Assembly: GCF_015070385.1 (NCBI RefSeq)
Contig: NZ_JADCSA010000014.1
Span: 1-64,000, forward strand
DNA: 64,000 bases
Origin: Nocardioides malaquae
GTDB taxonomy: Bacteria > Actinomycetota > Actinomycetes > Propionibacteriales > Nocardioidaceae
Reading direction: 5' to 3'
The notes beneath the pieces are model-generated. The model was not told the origin of the DNA and searched no databases. It saw only the letters and a list, made by a program, of their open reading frames with translations. Of the stretch, positions 8,026 to 16,223 are shown in pieces. Made by a program: the position numbers and the translations under genes. The stretch's first letter is position 1; each line of letters opens with the position of its first letter.

Positions 8026-8463
8026 ATGGCCAGTCGTCACGACCGTCGCGTCGCAGAGAACACCGTCACGCACGACATCACGATCCAGTGCATCGACAAC
8101 TCGGGGCGCACGCACGACCTCGACACGGTCTTCTCGTACACGAAGGACGATCCCTTCGCCGTGACGATCACGTTCCTCACCCCCGAGGGCGACCTGCCGT
8201 GGACCTTCAGCCGTGACCTGCTCCTGCGCGGCATGACCGCCCCGATCGGCGACGGCGACGTGCACGTCTGTCCGAGCATCAACGACCGCGGCCGCGCCGT
8301 CGTGATCATCGAACTCAGCTCTCCCGACGGCCACCTCGTGACCGAGGCCCGCACCGACGCCCTCTTCACCTTCGTGCAGCGCTCGCTCGCCCTGGTGCCC
8401 GAGGGTGAGGAGTCGATGCACGTGAGCATGGACTCGATGATCGAGCAGCTGCTCGCGGTCTGA
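8026..8463 (+). CDS. SsgA-family sporulation/cell division regulator
   Basis: SsgA-like proteins occur only in actinobacteria that form complex cells; SsgB of Streptomyces helps place FtsZ at the septum. The 145-residue product has the family pattern: TVTHDITIQC at the start, FSYTKDDPFAVTITF, and WTFSRDLLLRGM followed by GDGDVHVCPS. Length is normal. ATG 8026 has a strong GGAGGG seven bases upstream. A TTGACA box at 7976-7981 could be its -35. Whether the host sporulates cannot be told from this gene. Confidence 0.9.
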   Translation: MASRHDRRVAENTVTHDITIQCIDNSGRTHDLDTVFSYTKDDPFAVTITFLTPEGDLPWTFSRDLLLRGMTAPIGDGDVHVCPSINDRGRAVVIIELSSPDGHLVTEARTDALFTFVQRSLALVPEGEESMHVSMDSMIEQLLAV

Positions 8464-8507
8464 TCCACCCACGCCCGTCACCTCCCTCCCTCCGTCAGGG
8501 ACGGGGG

Positions 8508-9257
8508 TCAAGGGTCGGGGGTTTCTCGACTCCGTCGTGCCCACACCTCCAGCACGCCTCCGGCCACCGGCCCCGGCGCCGCGTAGGTCCAGCCGTCGCA
8601 CGACGCAACCGGCTGCACCTCGCGGGTGCTCGACGTCAAGAAGACCTCGCTGGCGCGACCCAGCACGTCGAGGGGCTCCTCCACCTCCCGACCACCGCAC
8701 CACTCCAACACGAGGCCTCGCGTCACGCCGGGCAGGCAGCCGGTGCTGAGCGCGGGCGTACGCAGTTCACCATCGACCACGTAGAAGATGTTGGTGCCGC
8801 TACCCTCGCAGAGCATCCCTGAGGTGTCCGCGAAGATCGCCTCTCCGGCCCCTTGGTCGACCGCTTCGGCCAGCGCGACCAGGTTGTCGACGTAGTCGGT
8901 CGACTTGTGCCCCCGCACCGCACCCTCGCGGTTGCGCCGCCATGACGTCGTACGCACGTGCGCCGCCCCCTGGGCAACCGGAAGGCCGCTGGTGGTCACG
9001 TCGAGCGCACCGTTGCCGTCGACGCGGGAGCTCCACAGCAGTCGCAGGCGCGCCACGTCGGGCAGCACCCCCGCTTCCGACAGGTCGGCGAGCCGGTCGA
9101 GCACCGTCGCACGCAGGTGGGCGACATCGACCTCGGGGAGAGCCAGCTCTGCGGCGGAGGCAGCCATCCGCGTCAGGTGACGGGTCAGCGCGAACGGCAC
9201 GCCGTCGACCACCTTCAGCGTCTCGAAGAGTCCGTCACCCGCGTGCACGGCGCCCAC
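8508..9257 (-). CDS. PLP aminotransferase class IV (PabC/branched-chain-like)
   Basis: Fold-type IV PLP enzyme of 249 residues; 4-amino-4-deoxychorismate lyase is a likely role. GDGLFETLKVVDGVPFAL is the start of the conserved core, GHKSTDYVDNLVALAEA holds the PLP lysine, and FADTSGMLCEGSGTNIF is the signature near the cofactor phosphate. Relatives usually have 20-25 extra residues (a first strand and a DHG motif) before GDG; here the preceding bases in all frames are tRNA-promoter sequence, so the GTG at 9257 gives a protein with a short N terminus. It could be N-terminally eroded or a short natural variant. Confidence 0.8.
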   Translation of the reverse strand: MGAVHAGDGLFETLKVVDGVPFALTRHLTRMAASAAELALPEVDVAHLRATVLDRLADLSEAGVLPDVARLRLLWSSRVDGNGALDVTTSGLPVAQGAAHVRTTSWRRNREGAVRGHKSTDYVDNLVALAEAVDQGAGEAIFADTSGMLCEGSGTNIFYVVDGELRTPALSTGCLPGVTRGLVLEWCGGREVEEPLDVLGRASEVFLTSSTREVQPVASCDGWTYAAPGPVAGGVLEVWARRSRETPDP

Positions 9258-9307
9258 CCTATGCGCCCGGCATGAGGCCCGGGACACCCCGAAGGACCCC
9301 CGGCTTT

Positions 9308-9335
9308 TTGCATCGCCAGACCCATCGGCTAATGT
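9308..9335 (+). promoter_or_regulatory. Candidate promoter of the first tRNA cassette
   Basis: TTGCAT (9308-9313) and TAATGT (9330-9335) are spaced 16 bases and lie 43 bases before tRNA-Gly, in otherwise GC-rich sequence. This fits a housekeeping sigma-factor promoter. Confidence 0.5.
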
Positions 9336-9377
9336 TCTTTCCGCACCGCAGGACGGGAAACCGGCCGGCGACTGCAT

Positions 9378-9450
<73 letters not shown>

Positions 9451-9494
9451 CGGAGAGGTCTTTCCACCAGGTCCTTCCTTGGGAGGTCCTCCGC

Positions 9495-9565
9495 GGTGGG
9501 TTGGCCGAGAGGCGAGGCAACGGACTGCAAATCCGTGTACACGGGTTCAAATCCCGTACCCACCT
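9495..9565 (+). tRNA. tRNA-Cys (GCA), copy 1
   Basis: 71-base cloverleaf: acceptor GGTGGGT/ACCCACC, anticodon GCA in GGACTGCAAATCC, T arm ACGGGTTCAAATCCCGT, discriminator T as expected for tRNA-Cys. Second gene of the cassette. Confidence 0.97.
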
Positions 9566-9594
9566 CGAACAGCACAACTGAAAAGCACCACCAC

Positions 9595-9666
9595 GGGCGA
9601 TTGGCGCAGCGGTAGCGCGCTTCCTTGACACGGAAGAGGTCACTGGTTCAAACCCAGTATCGCCCA
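9595..9666 (+). tRNA. tRNA-Val (GAC), copy 1
   Basis: 72-base cloverleaf: acceptor GGGCGAT/ATCGCCC, anticodon stem CTTCC/GGAAG with loop TTGACAC, T arm CACTGGTTCAAACCCAGT, discriminator A. It differs from the CAC isoacceptor at 7279-7350 mainly in the anticodon arm. Confidence 0.97.
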
Positions 9667-9671
9667 CCAGC

Positions 9672-9706
9672 CCAGAGGCCCCAACGGATCCCGTTGGGGC
9701 CTCTGG
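9672..9706 (+). terminator. Hairpin terminator after the first tRNA cassette
   Basis: A perfect 16-bp stem (9672-9687 with 9691-9706) and a three-base loop lie six bases after tRNA-Val copy 1. There is no T tract, but its length and position fit termination of the tRNA transcript. Confidence 0.75.
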
Positions 9707-9840
9707 CGTCTCCGACCACCCCGACGCAGCGCCTCAGGGGACGGTCAGCAAGCACGACCCCGACCCGGGTGCATCGTCGCTCCGGGTGTGGGTTACGGTT
9801 TGTCCCGCACCGCACGCCGAACTCCGGCGCGAGGGTGCCT

Positions 9841-9913
<73 letters not shown>

Positions 9914-9951
9914 CCAGGATTTCCGTCCGGGAGGCTCCGGCGGGGCCACAG

Positions 9952-10022
9952 GGTGGGTTGGCCGAGAGGCGAGGCAACGGACTGCAAATCCGTGTACACG
10001 GGTTCAAATCCCGTACCCACCT
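9952..10022 (+). tRNA. tRNA-Cys (GCA), copy 2
   Basis: Identical in all 71 bases to the gene at 9495-9565. The spacer to the preceding tRNA-Gly (38 bases) differs from that of copy 1 (44 bases). Confidence 0.97.
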
Positions 10023-10071
10023 CGATCAGCAACACCAGCAGGACAACCACACAGCACAGACGCACCACCCA

Positions 10072-10143
10072 GGGCGATTGGCGCAGCGGTAGCGCGCTTC
10101 CTTGACACGGAAGAGGTCACTGGTTCAAACCCAGTATCGCCCA
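10072..10143 (+). tRNA. tRNA-Val (GAC), copy 2
   Basis: Identical in all 72 bases to the gene at 9595-9666. No hairpin follows it; the next gene, an MFS transporter, begins 51 bases later with its own -10-like box. Confidence 0.97.
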
Positions 10144-10194
10144 CCCCGCAGTTCGACGGCGTTCCTCGCGCCCGCTCGCACTAGCATCGCCGCC

Positions 10195-11529
10195 ATGGCC
10201 GAGCCGATCGCCGAACGTCTCCACAGCGCGCTGGTCCACGGCGACCCCGACGCGGCGCAGGAGCTGGCACCGGAGGCCCGCGAGCACGTCGCCACCAACG
10301 GCGTACGCCTCGTCACCGCCCAGGCCCTCCAGTCCTCCGGCGACCAGGTCGTCAACGCCTCCACCGTGCTGCCCTGGCTCTTCTCGGTGCTCGGCGTGCC
10401 CGCGGCCCTCACGGGTCTGCTGGTGCCGATCCGGGAGTCGGGCTCGATGTTGCCCCAAGCATTCCTCACGCCCCTCGTGGTGCGCGTGCGGCGTCGGAAG
10501 TGGGTTTTCGTCGCCGGCGCCCTTGGCCAGGCCGCAGCGGTGGCGGTGATGGCTCTCACTGCCGCGCTCGCCCGAGGAGTGACGGCGGGCGTCCTGGTGA
10601 TCGCCGCCCTCACCGTCTTCTCGCTGGGTCGCTGCCTGTGCTCCATCGCCGTCAAGGACGTGCAGGGTCGGACGATCCCACCCGGCCAACGCGGCCAGGT
10701 CACCGGTCTTGCGACCACCGCCGCCGGCGTCGTCGCCATCACCCTGGGGCTGGGCCTGAGGTTCCTCGGCGGCGACGACCTCACCGCGACGGTGCTCGCA
10801 TGGCTGCTGGCCGGCGGTGCGGCGCTGTGGGTCGGCGTGGCCCTCGTCTCCGCCGGCATCCGCGAGCCGCTCGACGAGCCCTCCGGCAGCGGTCCGAGGA
10901 GTGAGCCACAGGAGGCGGGCTGGTTCGCACGGACGGTTGACCTCCTCCGCACCGACCGCGCCTTCCGCAGCTTCGTCGGGGTCCGCAGCCTGCTACTGGT
11001 CTCCTCGCTCAGCCCGCCCTTCGTCGTCACCCTCTCGCTGCAGTCCGACGTCGACGCTCTCGCGGGCCTCGGCGGCTTCGTCATCGCCTCCGGCCTGGCC
11101 GCCCTGCTCGGTGGACGACTCTTCGGCCGGATGGCCGACCGGTCCAGCCGCCGACTGATGAGCCTCGGCGCAGGCGTCGCCTCCGCGGTCGTCCTGGCCC
11201 TGGTCGCGACCACGACCCTGCTCGACGTGGAGCGGCTCGGCCCGGTCGGCGACCTGACCTTCGTCGTCGCCTACTTCCTGCTCACCCTCATGCACACCGG
11301 GGTGCGGGTGGGCCGCAAGACCTACGTGGTCGACATGGCCGAGGGCGATCGACGTACGACCTACGTGGCGGTCTCCAACTCCGCGATGGGCATCGTCCTG
11401 CTTCTCGTCGGTGGCATCAGCTCGTTGCTCGCGCTCGGCGACGTGCTGTGGGCGCTGCTCTTCCTCGCCGCCCTGGGGCTCGTCGGCGTGGTCGCCGGCG
11501 CCCGACTGCCGGAGGTCTCGCGTGGTTGA
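10195..11529 (+). CDS. MFS transporter
   Basis: Integral membrane transporter of 444 residues, substrate unknown. A 50-residue hydrophilic N terminus (MAEPIAERLHSALVHGDPDA) precedes about 12 hydrophobic segments, for example VLPWLFSVLGVPAALTGLLV and VAYFLLTLMHTGVRVGRKT, with a central hydrophilic loop near EPQEAGWFARTVDLL. GQRGQVTGLATTAAG and GGRLFGRMADRSSRRLM are the cytoplasmic loops expected after segments 4 and 8. ATG 10195 has no Shine-Dalgarno but TAGCAT (10182-10187) ends seven bases before it, so the mRNA is probably leaderless and separate from the tRNA transcript. Confidence 0.8.
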   Translation: MAEPIAERLHSALVHGDPDAAQELAPEAREHVATNGVRLVTAQALQSSGDQVVNASTVLPWLFSVLGVPAALTGLLVPIRESGSMLPQAFLTPLVVRVRRRKWVFVAGALGQAAAVAVMALTAALARGVTAGVLVIAALTVFSLGRCLCSIAVKDVQGRTIPPGQRGQVTGLATTAAGVVAITLGLGLRFLGGDDLTATVLAWLLAGGAALWVGVALVSAGIREPLDEPSGSGPRSEPQEAGWFARTVDLLRTDRAFRSFVGVRSLLLVSSLSPPFVVTLSLQSDVDALAGLGGFVIASGLAALLGGRLFGRMADRSSRRLMSLGAGVASAVVLALVATTTLLDVERLGPVGDLTFVVAYFLLTLMHTGVRVGRKTYVVDMAEGDRRTTYVAVSNSAMGIVLLLVGGISSLLALGDVLWALLFLAALGLVGVVAGARLPEVSRG

Positions 11530-11544
11530 TCCACCCGCTGATTT

Positions 11545-12618
11545 TCAGAAGGCGTAGCGGATGCGGCACTCGGGCAGCTCCTGCTCGACCAGCCGCCTCA
11601 GGTCCTCGACCCACCGCCGCTTCCAGGGCGTGCGGTAGCGCACGTTGCGTTGGCCGCTCTGGCTGACCTTCGGCTCCTGCAGGTCAGGACGCCACAGCCA
11701 CTCCTCGGCCCTGGGGTGCCACCCCAGGTTCACCTCGTGGAGCGCCTCGTTGTGGGTCAGGAAGATGACCTCGCAGGCCAGCTGTGCTCGCGCCGGTGCG
11801 GAGACGCCGTCAGCCACCTGCCGCAACAGCTCACGCCACTCCTCCTGCCACCCCTCGTGCACCACCACTGGACTGAAGTTGAGGTGCACCTCGTAGCCGG
11901 CCTCCACGAAGTCGTCGACGGCCGCGATCCGCTCGGGGACCGGTGTCGTGCGCAGGTCGAGCAGCTTGGCCATCCGTTCGGGCATGAGGGAGAAGCGCAC
12001 CCGGGTGCCGCCACGGGGGTCCCAGCCGAGCAGCTCGCGGTTGACGAACTTGGTGGCGAAGCTCGCCTTCGCCCCGTCGATGCCGGCGAAGAGGTCGACG
12101 AGGTCGCGGACGTTGTCACTGACGAGCGCGTCGACGCTGCAGTCGCCGTTCTCCCCGATGTCGTAGACCCAGTCGACCGGGTCGCACTGGTTGGGCGCGG
12201 GCTTGGACCCCTGGCGTTCGACGTGCCGCGCCAGGTATCCCGTGATGCGGTCGATGTTCGTGAAGACCGTGATCGGGTTGGCGTAGCCCTTGCGACGCGG
12301 CACGTAGCAGTAGGCGCACGCCATGGCGCAGCCGTTGGAGGTGGAGGGCGCGATGAAGTCCGACGAACGCCCGTTGGGGCGGGCGGAGAGGCTCTTCTTC
12401 TCCCCCAGCACCAGGACCTGCCGCTTGTTGCGCACCCAGTCCTCGACACCGCCTGGGTTGCCGTAGAGCCCCGGGATCTCCTGGTGCGCCCGCACCTCCA
12501 CCCGCTCGGCGTCGGGGAAACGCTCCAGCACCGCGCGGCCCCGCGGGTGGTCGAGCACCGCGGCCTCGTGGAAGATCGTCCGGACGTCCAGCATCCGCTC
12601 CGCCGCCGTGCGTGCCAT
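11545..12618 (-). CDS. Radical SAM protein, spore photoproduct lyase family
   Basis: 357-residue radical SAM enzyme. NGCAMACAYCYVPRRKGYAN contains the cluster-binding cysteines Cys97, Cys101 and Cys104 in the CxxxCxxC spacing. The flanking sequence (NPITVFTNIDRI, CDPVDWVYDIGENGDCSVDA, LNFSPVVVHEGWQEEW) matches the actinobacterial branch of the SPL family, whose members occur in organisms without endospores; repair of UV thymine lesions is possible but unproven for this branch. ATG 12618 has GAGG close upstream. It converges with the MFS gene, with 15 bases between stops, and is divergent from cobT. Confidence 0.85.
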   Translation of the reverse strand: MARTAAERMLDVRTIFHEAAVLDHPRGRAVLERFPDAERVEVRAHQEIPGLYGNPGGVEDWVRNKRQVLVLGEKKSLSARPNGRSSDFIAPSTSNGCAMACAYCYVPRRKGYANPITVFTNIDRITGYLARHVERQGSKPAPNQCDPVDWVYDIGENGDCSVDALVSDNVRDLVDLFAGIDGAKASFATKFVNRELLGWDPRGGTRVRFSLMPERMAKLLDLRTTPVPERIAAVDDFVEAGYEVHLNFSPVVVHEGWQEEWRELLRQVADGVSAPARAQLACEVIFLTHNEALHEVNLGWHPRAEEWLWRPDLQEPKVSQSGQRNVRYRTPWKRRWVEDLRRLVEQELPECRIRYAF

Positions 12619-12694
12619 GACCTCGACGCTACAGAACCGCCGGTCCCCCAGCGGCTGCTCCTGTCCTGACCCGTCCCGCGCCTAGAATGCCCGG

Positions 12695-13729
12695 GTGATG
12701 ATCACTCCTCCTGACGTCCTCGTCCACAGCGAAGCCGAAGCCCGACTGGCCGGGCTCGCCACTCCCCCGGGAGCGCTGGGTCGCCTCGGCGAGGTGGCCT
12801 GCTGGTTCGCCGCCACCCAGGGTCAGGTGCCGCCGCCGGCGCTCACGGACGTACGCCTGGTCATCTTCGCCGGCGACCACGGCGTCGCGGCCCACGGTGT
12901 CTCCGCCTTCCCCTCCGAGATCACCGGCGCGATGGTGCGCCTCTTCCTGGCCGGCAAGGCCGGGGTGAGCGCCCTCGCCGCCACCCACGACGTGAGCGTG
13001 CGCGTGCTGGACCTCGGTGTCGACGCCGACCTCGCCGACGACCCGGCCGTCTCGCCCGACGTGACTGCTCGCAAGGTACGCCGCTCCAGCGGCGCCATCC
13101 ACCTCACCGACGCGCTCAGCCAGGAGGAGTACGACCGCGCTTGGCAGGCCGGGTGTGACGTCGCCCGAGACGAGATCGCCGCCGGCGCCCAGCTGCTCAT
13201 CAGCGGCGACATGGGCATCGGCAACACCACCCCGGCCGCCGCGATGGTCGCGGCCGCGCTCGGCCTGCCCGCCGCGGAGGTCACCGGACGCGGCACCGGC
13301 ATCGACGACGCCTCCTGGCAGCACAAGGTGGGTGTCGTGCAGCAGGCACTCGACCGGGTGGGCGCTCGCGCCCAGGACCCGCACGAGACATTGCGAGCGC
13401 TCTCCAGCGCCGACCTGACCGCCACCACTGCCTACCTCGTCACCGCTGCCGAGGCGGGGGTGCCGGTGCTGCTCGACGGCATGATGTCGGTCGCCTGCGC
13501 CCTCACCGCGGAGCGGATCGCGCCCGGTGCCGCCGCCTGGTTCGCCGCCGGTCACCGCTCGACGGAGCCCGGCCAGTCGTTGGCGCTGGAGAAGCTCGGC
13601 CTCGAGCCGCTGCTCGACCTGGGGCTGCGCCTCGGCGAGGGCAGCGGAGCCGTGGCGGCCGTGCCGGTGCTGCGGGGCGCCGTGGCGCTGCTGCGTGACG
13701 TGGCCCTGCTCTCCGAAGTCATGGGGTGA
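12695..13729 (+). CDS. cobT: Nicotinate-nucleotide--dimethylbenzimidazole phosphoribosyltransferase
   Basis: Makes alpha-ribazole phosphate for the lower ligand of cobalamin. The 344 residues contain TPPGALGRLGEVACW, FAGDHGVAAHGVSAFP, GDMGIGNTTPAAAM and the C-terminal GLRLGEGSGAVAAVPVLR with the catalytic glutamate, all normal for CobT. The start is GTG 12695 (or ATG 12698); TAGAAT at 12683-12688 lies six bases before the GTG, so the mRNA is probably leaderless. The stop overlaps the cobS start (GTGA). Confidence 0.95.
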   Translation: MMITPPDVLVHSEAEARLAGLATPPGALGRLGEVACWFAATQGQVPPPALTDVRLVIFAGDHGVAAHGVSAFPSEITGAMVRLFLAGKAGVSALAATHDVSVRVLDLGVDADLADDPAVSPDVTARKVRRSSGAIHLTDALSQEEYDRAWQAGCDVARDEIAAGAQLLISGDMGIGNTTPAAAMVAAALGLPAAEVTGRGTGIDDASWQHKVGVVQQALDRVGARAQDPHETLRALSSADLTATTAYLVTAAEAGVPVLLDGMMSVACALTAERIAPGAAAWFAAGHRSTEPGQSLALEKLGLEPLLDLGLRLGEGSGAVAAVPVLRGAVALLRDVALLSEVMG

Positions 13730-14508
13730 GCGGTCCGGCCTCGCTCCGCGACGGCTGGCGTCTCGCGCTGGGCACGCTGACCGCGCTGCCCACTCCTCCC
13801 CCGAGTGTGGTCACGCCCGCCGTGGCCCGCGCCGCGGTGCTCTGGGGCCCGGTGGCGGTGCTGCCGCTGGGCGCGGGGGTGCTGGCGCTCGCATGGCTCG
13901 GGACGGCTGTCGGTTGGTCGCCGCTCGTCGTCGCCGTGCTCGTCGTGGGCTGGCTGGCACTCGCCACCCGCGTCCTGCACTGGGACGGCCTCTCCGACAC
14001 CGTCGACGGCCTCACCGCCTCCTACGACCGCGAGCGCTCGCTGGCGGTGATGAAGTCGGGCACCTCCGGCCCCGCTGGCGTGGTCGCCACGGTCGTCGTG
14101 GCGGGACTCCAGGTCGCCGCGTTCGCGACCCTGGTCTCCAGCCAGGCCGGCGCGGTGGCCGCCGGCATCGCCGTCTGCCTCTCCCGCCTCGCGCTCCCCC
14201 TGGCGTGCGTGCGCGGCGTCCCGCCGGCACGCAAGGACGGGCTGGGGCATCCACTGGCAGGCGTGGTCGCCCCCTGGCAGGCACTGCTGGTGTGGCTCGT
14301 CTGCGCCGGGGTGGCCGCCCTCGCGCTGGTCCCGCTCGGATTCGGGGTGGCGGGTCTCGTCGCGGGCCCGGCCCTTGCGGCCGTCGCCGTGGCCCTGCTG
14401 GTGACCCACTGCGTACGCCGTCTCGGCGGCGTCACCGGCGACGTCTTCGGCGCTGCCGTCGAGATCGCGTTGGCCGCCGCGCTGCTGGGGTTGAGCCTCC
14501 GCATCTGA
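13726..14508 (+). CDS. cobS: Adenosylcobinamide-GDP ribazoletransferase
   Basis: Membrane enzyme joining alpha-ribazole to adenosylcobinamide-GDP, the last assembly step of cobalamin. The 260 residues have DGWRLALGTLTALP at the N terminus, the metal-binding HWDGLSDTVDGL motif near residue 85, and several hydrophobic segments; HCVRRLGGVTGDVFGAAVE is the conserved C-terminal signature. GTG 13726 overlaps the cobT stop. It faces cobU across 63 bases that hold a 26-bp palindrome. Confidence 0.95.
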   Translation: MSGPASLRDGWRLALGTLTALPTPPPSVVTPAVARAAVLWGPVAVLPLGAGVLALAWLGTAVGWSPLVVAVLVVGWLALATRVLHWDGLSDTVDGLTASYDRERSLAVMKSGTSGPAGVVATVVVAGLQVAAFATLVSSQAGAVAAGIAVCLSRLALPLACVRGVPPARKDGLGHPLAGVVAPWQALLVWLVCAGVAALALVPLGFGVAGLVAGPALAAVAVALLVTHCVRRLGGVTGDVFGAAVEIALAAALLGLSLRI

Positions 14509-14526
14509 CCCGACCCCCCTTTCGCC

Positions 14527-14552
14527 GAAATGATCGAACGTTCGATCATTTC
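14527..14552. repeat. Perfect 26-bp palindrome between cobS and cobU
   Basis: Two 13-bp arms (GAAATGATCGAAC and its exact complement) meet without a spacer. The core GATCGAACGTTCGATC is AT-richer than its surroundings. It lies between two convergent gene ends, so a two-way terminator is the default reading, but there is no loop and no T tract; perfect symmetry of this length is also typical of TetR-family operators. Confidence 0.8.
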
Positions 14553-14571
14553 CGAGAACGCCCCCCGTCGG

Positions 14572-15120
14572 TCAGAGCACGAGCACCCGTCCGGCCACGA
14601 CCAGGTGGACCTCGTCGCAGACCTCGGCCACCGCCTGGTTGGTCACTCCGAGAAGGTCGCGGAAGAGACGTCCGGAGCGGTGCACGGGCACGACTCCCCA
14701 CCCGACCTCGTTGGTGACGACCACCGTCGGGCCCTGTCCGGAGTCAGCGCGCTCGCGCAACGAGGCCGTGACGCCGTCGAGCTCGCGCCGCACGAGGTCG
14801 TACGCCTCTTCCGAGCTCGCCTCCCACGCCTGGGCCGCGTCGATGACACCGGTCAGCCAGGTGCCGAGGCAGTCGACGAGCACCGGTCCACGTGCCGACC
14901 TCACGGCCGCGGCCAGGTCGACGCCCTCCACGGTCGACCAGTGGGCCGGGCGACGCTCGCGGTGCAGGGCGACCCGGGCTGACCAGTCAGGGTCCTGCTC
15001 GACGTCCGGTCGCGGGCCGGGGGCCACGTAGGTCACCGAGTCGGCCTGCGACACCAGGGACTCCGCGTGCCGCGACTTGCCGGAGCGCACGCCCCCGGTG
15101 ACCAGGACCGGGCCGGCCAT
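14572..15120 (-). CDS. cobU: Adenosylcobinamide kinase / guanylyltransferase
   Basis: Bifunctional enzyme phosphorylating adenosylcobinamide and adding GMP. The 182 residues show the P-loop GGVRSGKSRHAE (residues 9-20), the second nucleotide motif VLVDCLGTWLTGV and VVTNEVGWGVVPVHRSGRLFRD, typical of CobU/CobP. It is read from the opposite strand to cobTS, as the last gene of yihY-kch-cobU: ATG 15120 overlaps the channel gene's stop as ATGA. Supply of the three cobalamin enzymes thus depends on two converging transcripts. Confidence 0.95.
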   Translation of the reverse strand: MAGPVLVTGGVRSGKSRHAESLVSQADSVTYVAPGPRPDVEQDPDWSARVALHRERRPAHWSTVEGVDLAAAVRSARGPVLVDCLGTWLTGVIDAAQAWEASSEEAYDLVRRELDGVTASLRERADSGQGPTVVVTNEVGWGVVPVHRSGRLFRDLLGVTNQAVAEVCDEVHLVVAGRVLVL

Positions 15121-16223
15121 CAGACCTCCTCGGTGTCCCGGGCGTAGTCCTCACCCTCGTGGGTGCCCGGACGCGGCGCCCAGGGCAGCTCCTGCGAGGG
15201 CCGGACGACGATCAACCGGTCGCCGCGCGCGAGCTGCGTGACCACCGGGTCGTAGTAGTGGTAGATCTTCTCGTCGCGCACCACGGCGATCACCTGGTCA
15301 CCGACGCGCTGGGGCTGCATGCCCACCTCGGTCAGCAGCAGGTCACGCTCGGCGACCTCCAGGCCCGCTCCCGAGGTCAACAGGTCCTCCATGACGTCAC
15401 CCAGGTCGGGCGAGAGGGTCGAGAGGCCCAGGAGCCGCCCCACCGTCTCGGCGGTGGTGATGACGGAGTCGGCACCGGACTGCTTCATCAGCGGCACGTT
15501 GTCCTCCTCGCGCACCGCGGCGATGATCTGCACCTCGGGATTGAGCTGCCGCACGGTCAACGTCGCGAGGATGTTGGTCGCGTCCTGGTTGGTCGTGATG
15601 ATCACCTGCTGGGCCTCGTGCACGTCGGCCGTCAGCAGGATGTGGCGCCGCGTCGCGTCGCCCGTGACCACGGCGAACCCGTCGGCGTGTGCCTCGGCCA
15701 GGGCGGTGGGGTGCGGGTCGACGACGACGATGCTGCTGCGGTCGAGCCCGTTCTTCACCAAGGTCAACGCGGCGCTGCGCCCCTTCGTGCCGTAGCCGAT
15801 GACGACGACGTGCTCTCCCATGTTCTTCCTCCACCGGGCGACCCGGAACATTTCTCGGCCCTGGGTGGCCAGCACCTCGAGGGTGGTCCCGATCAGCAGC
15901 ACCAGGAAGGCGATGCGTGCGGGGGTGATGACGAAGGCGTTGAGGAGACGGGCCGTGTCGGAGACCGGCACGATGTCGCCGTAGCCGGTGGTGCTCAGCG
16001 TGACGGTCGTGTAGTAGATCGCGTCAAGCAGGTCGACCTCGCCCGTGCGATCGTTGGCGTCCTTGTAGCCGGCGCGGTCGAGCCAGACCAGCAGCACGGT
16101 GCCGACCAGGATGACGGCCGCGGCCAAGATGCGGCGCCCCAGGGCCGCCCACGGCGACTGCTGGGGATCCGGCAGCTTCACCGAGCCACTGGGGCTCGGC
16201 GGCAGCACGGGGTTCTCGCTCAC
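15120..16223 (-). CDS. Potassium channel with TrkA-type RCK domains
   Basis: Two-segment K+ channel subunit of 367 residues with a cytoplasmic gating part. Segment 1 is ILAAAVILVGTVLLVWL, the pore helix and selectivity filter are YYTTVTLSTTGYGDIVPVSD (filter at residues 78-83), segment 2 is ARIAFLVLLIGTTLEVLA. From about residue 138 follow TrkA-N/RCK (VVVIGYGTKGRSAALTLV) and a C-terminal TrkA-C domain (VGDQVIAVVRDEKIYHYYDP). GTG 16223 overlaps the yihY stop and its own stop overlaps cobU, giving tight coupling across three unrelated functions. Confidence 0.92.
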   Translation of the reverse strand: MSENPVLPPSPSGSVKLPDPQQSPWAALGRRILAAAVILVGTVLLVWLDRAGYKDANDRTGEVDLLDAIYYTTVTLSTTGYGDIVPVSDTARLLNAFVITPARIAFLVLLIGTTLEVLATQGREMFRVARWRKNMGEHVVVIGYGTKGRSAALTLVKNGLDRSSIVVVDPHPTALAEAHADGFAVVTGDATRRHILLTADVHEAQQVIITTNQDATNILATLTVRQLNPEVQIIAAVREEDNVPLMKQSGADSVITTAETVGRLLGLSTLSPDLGDVMEDLLTSGAGLEVAERDLLLTEVGMQPQRVGDQVIAVVRDEKIYHYYDPVVTQLARGDRLIVVRPSQELPWAPRPGTHEGEDYARDTEEV

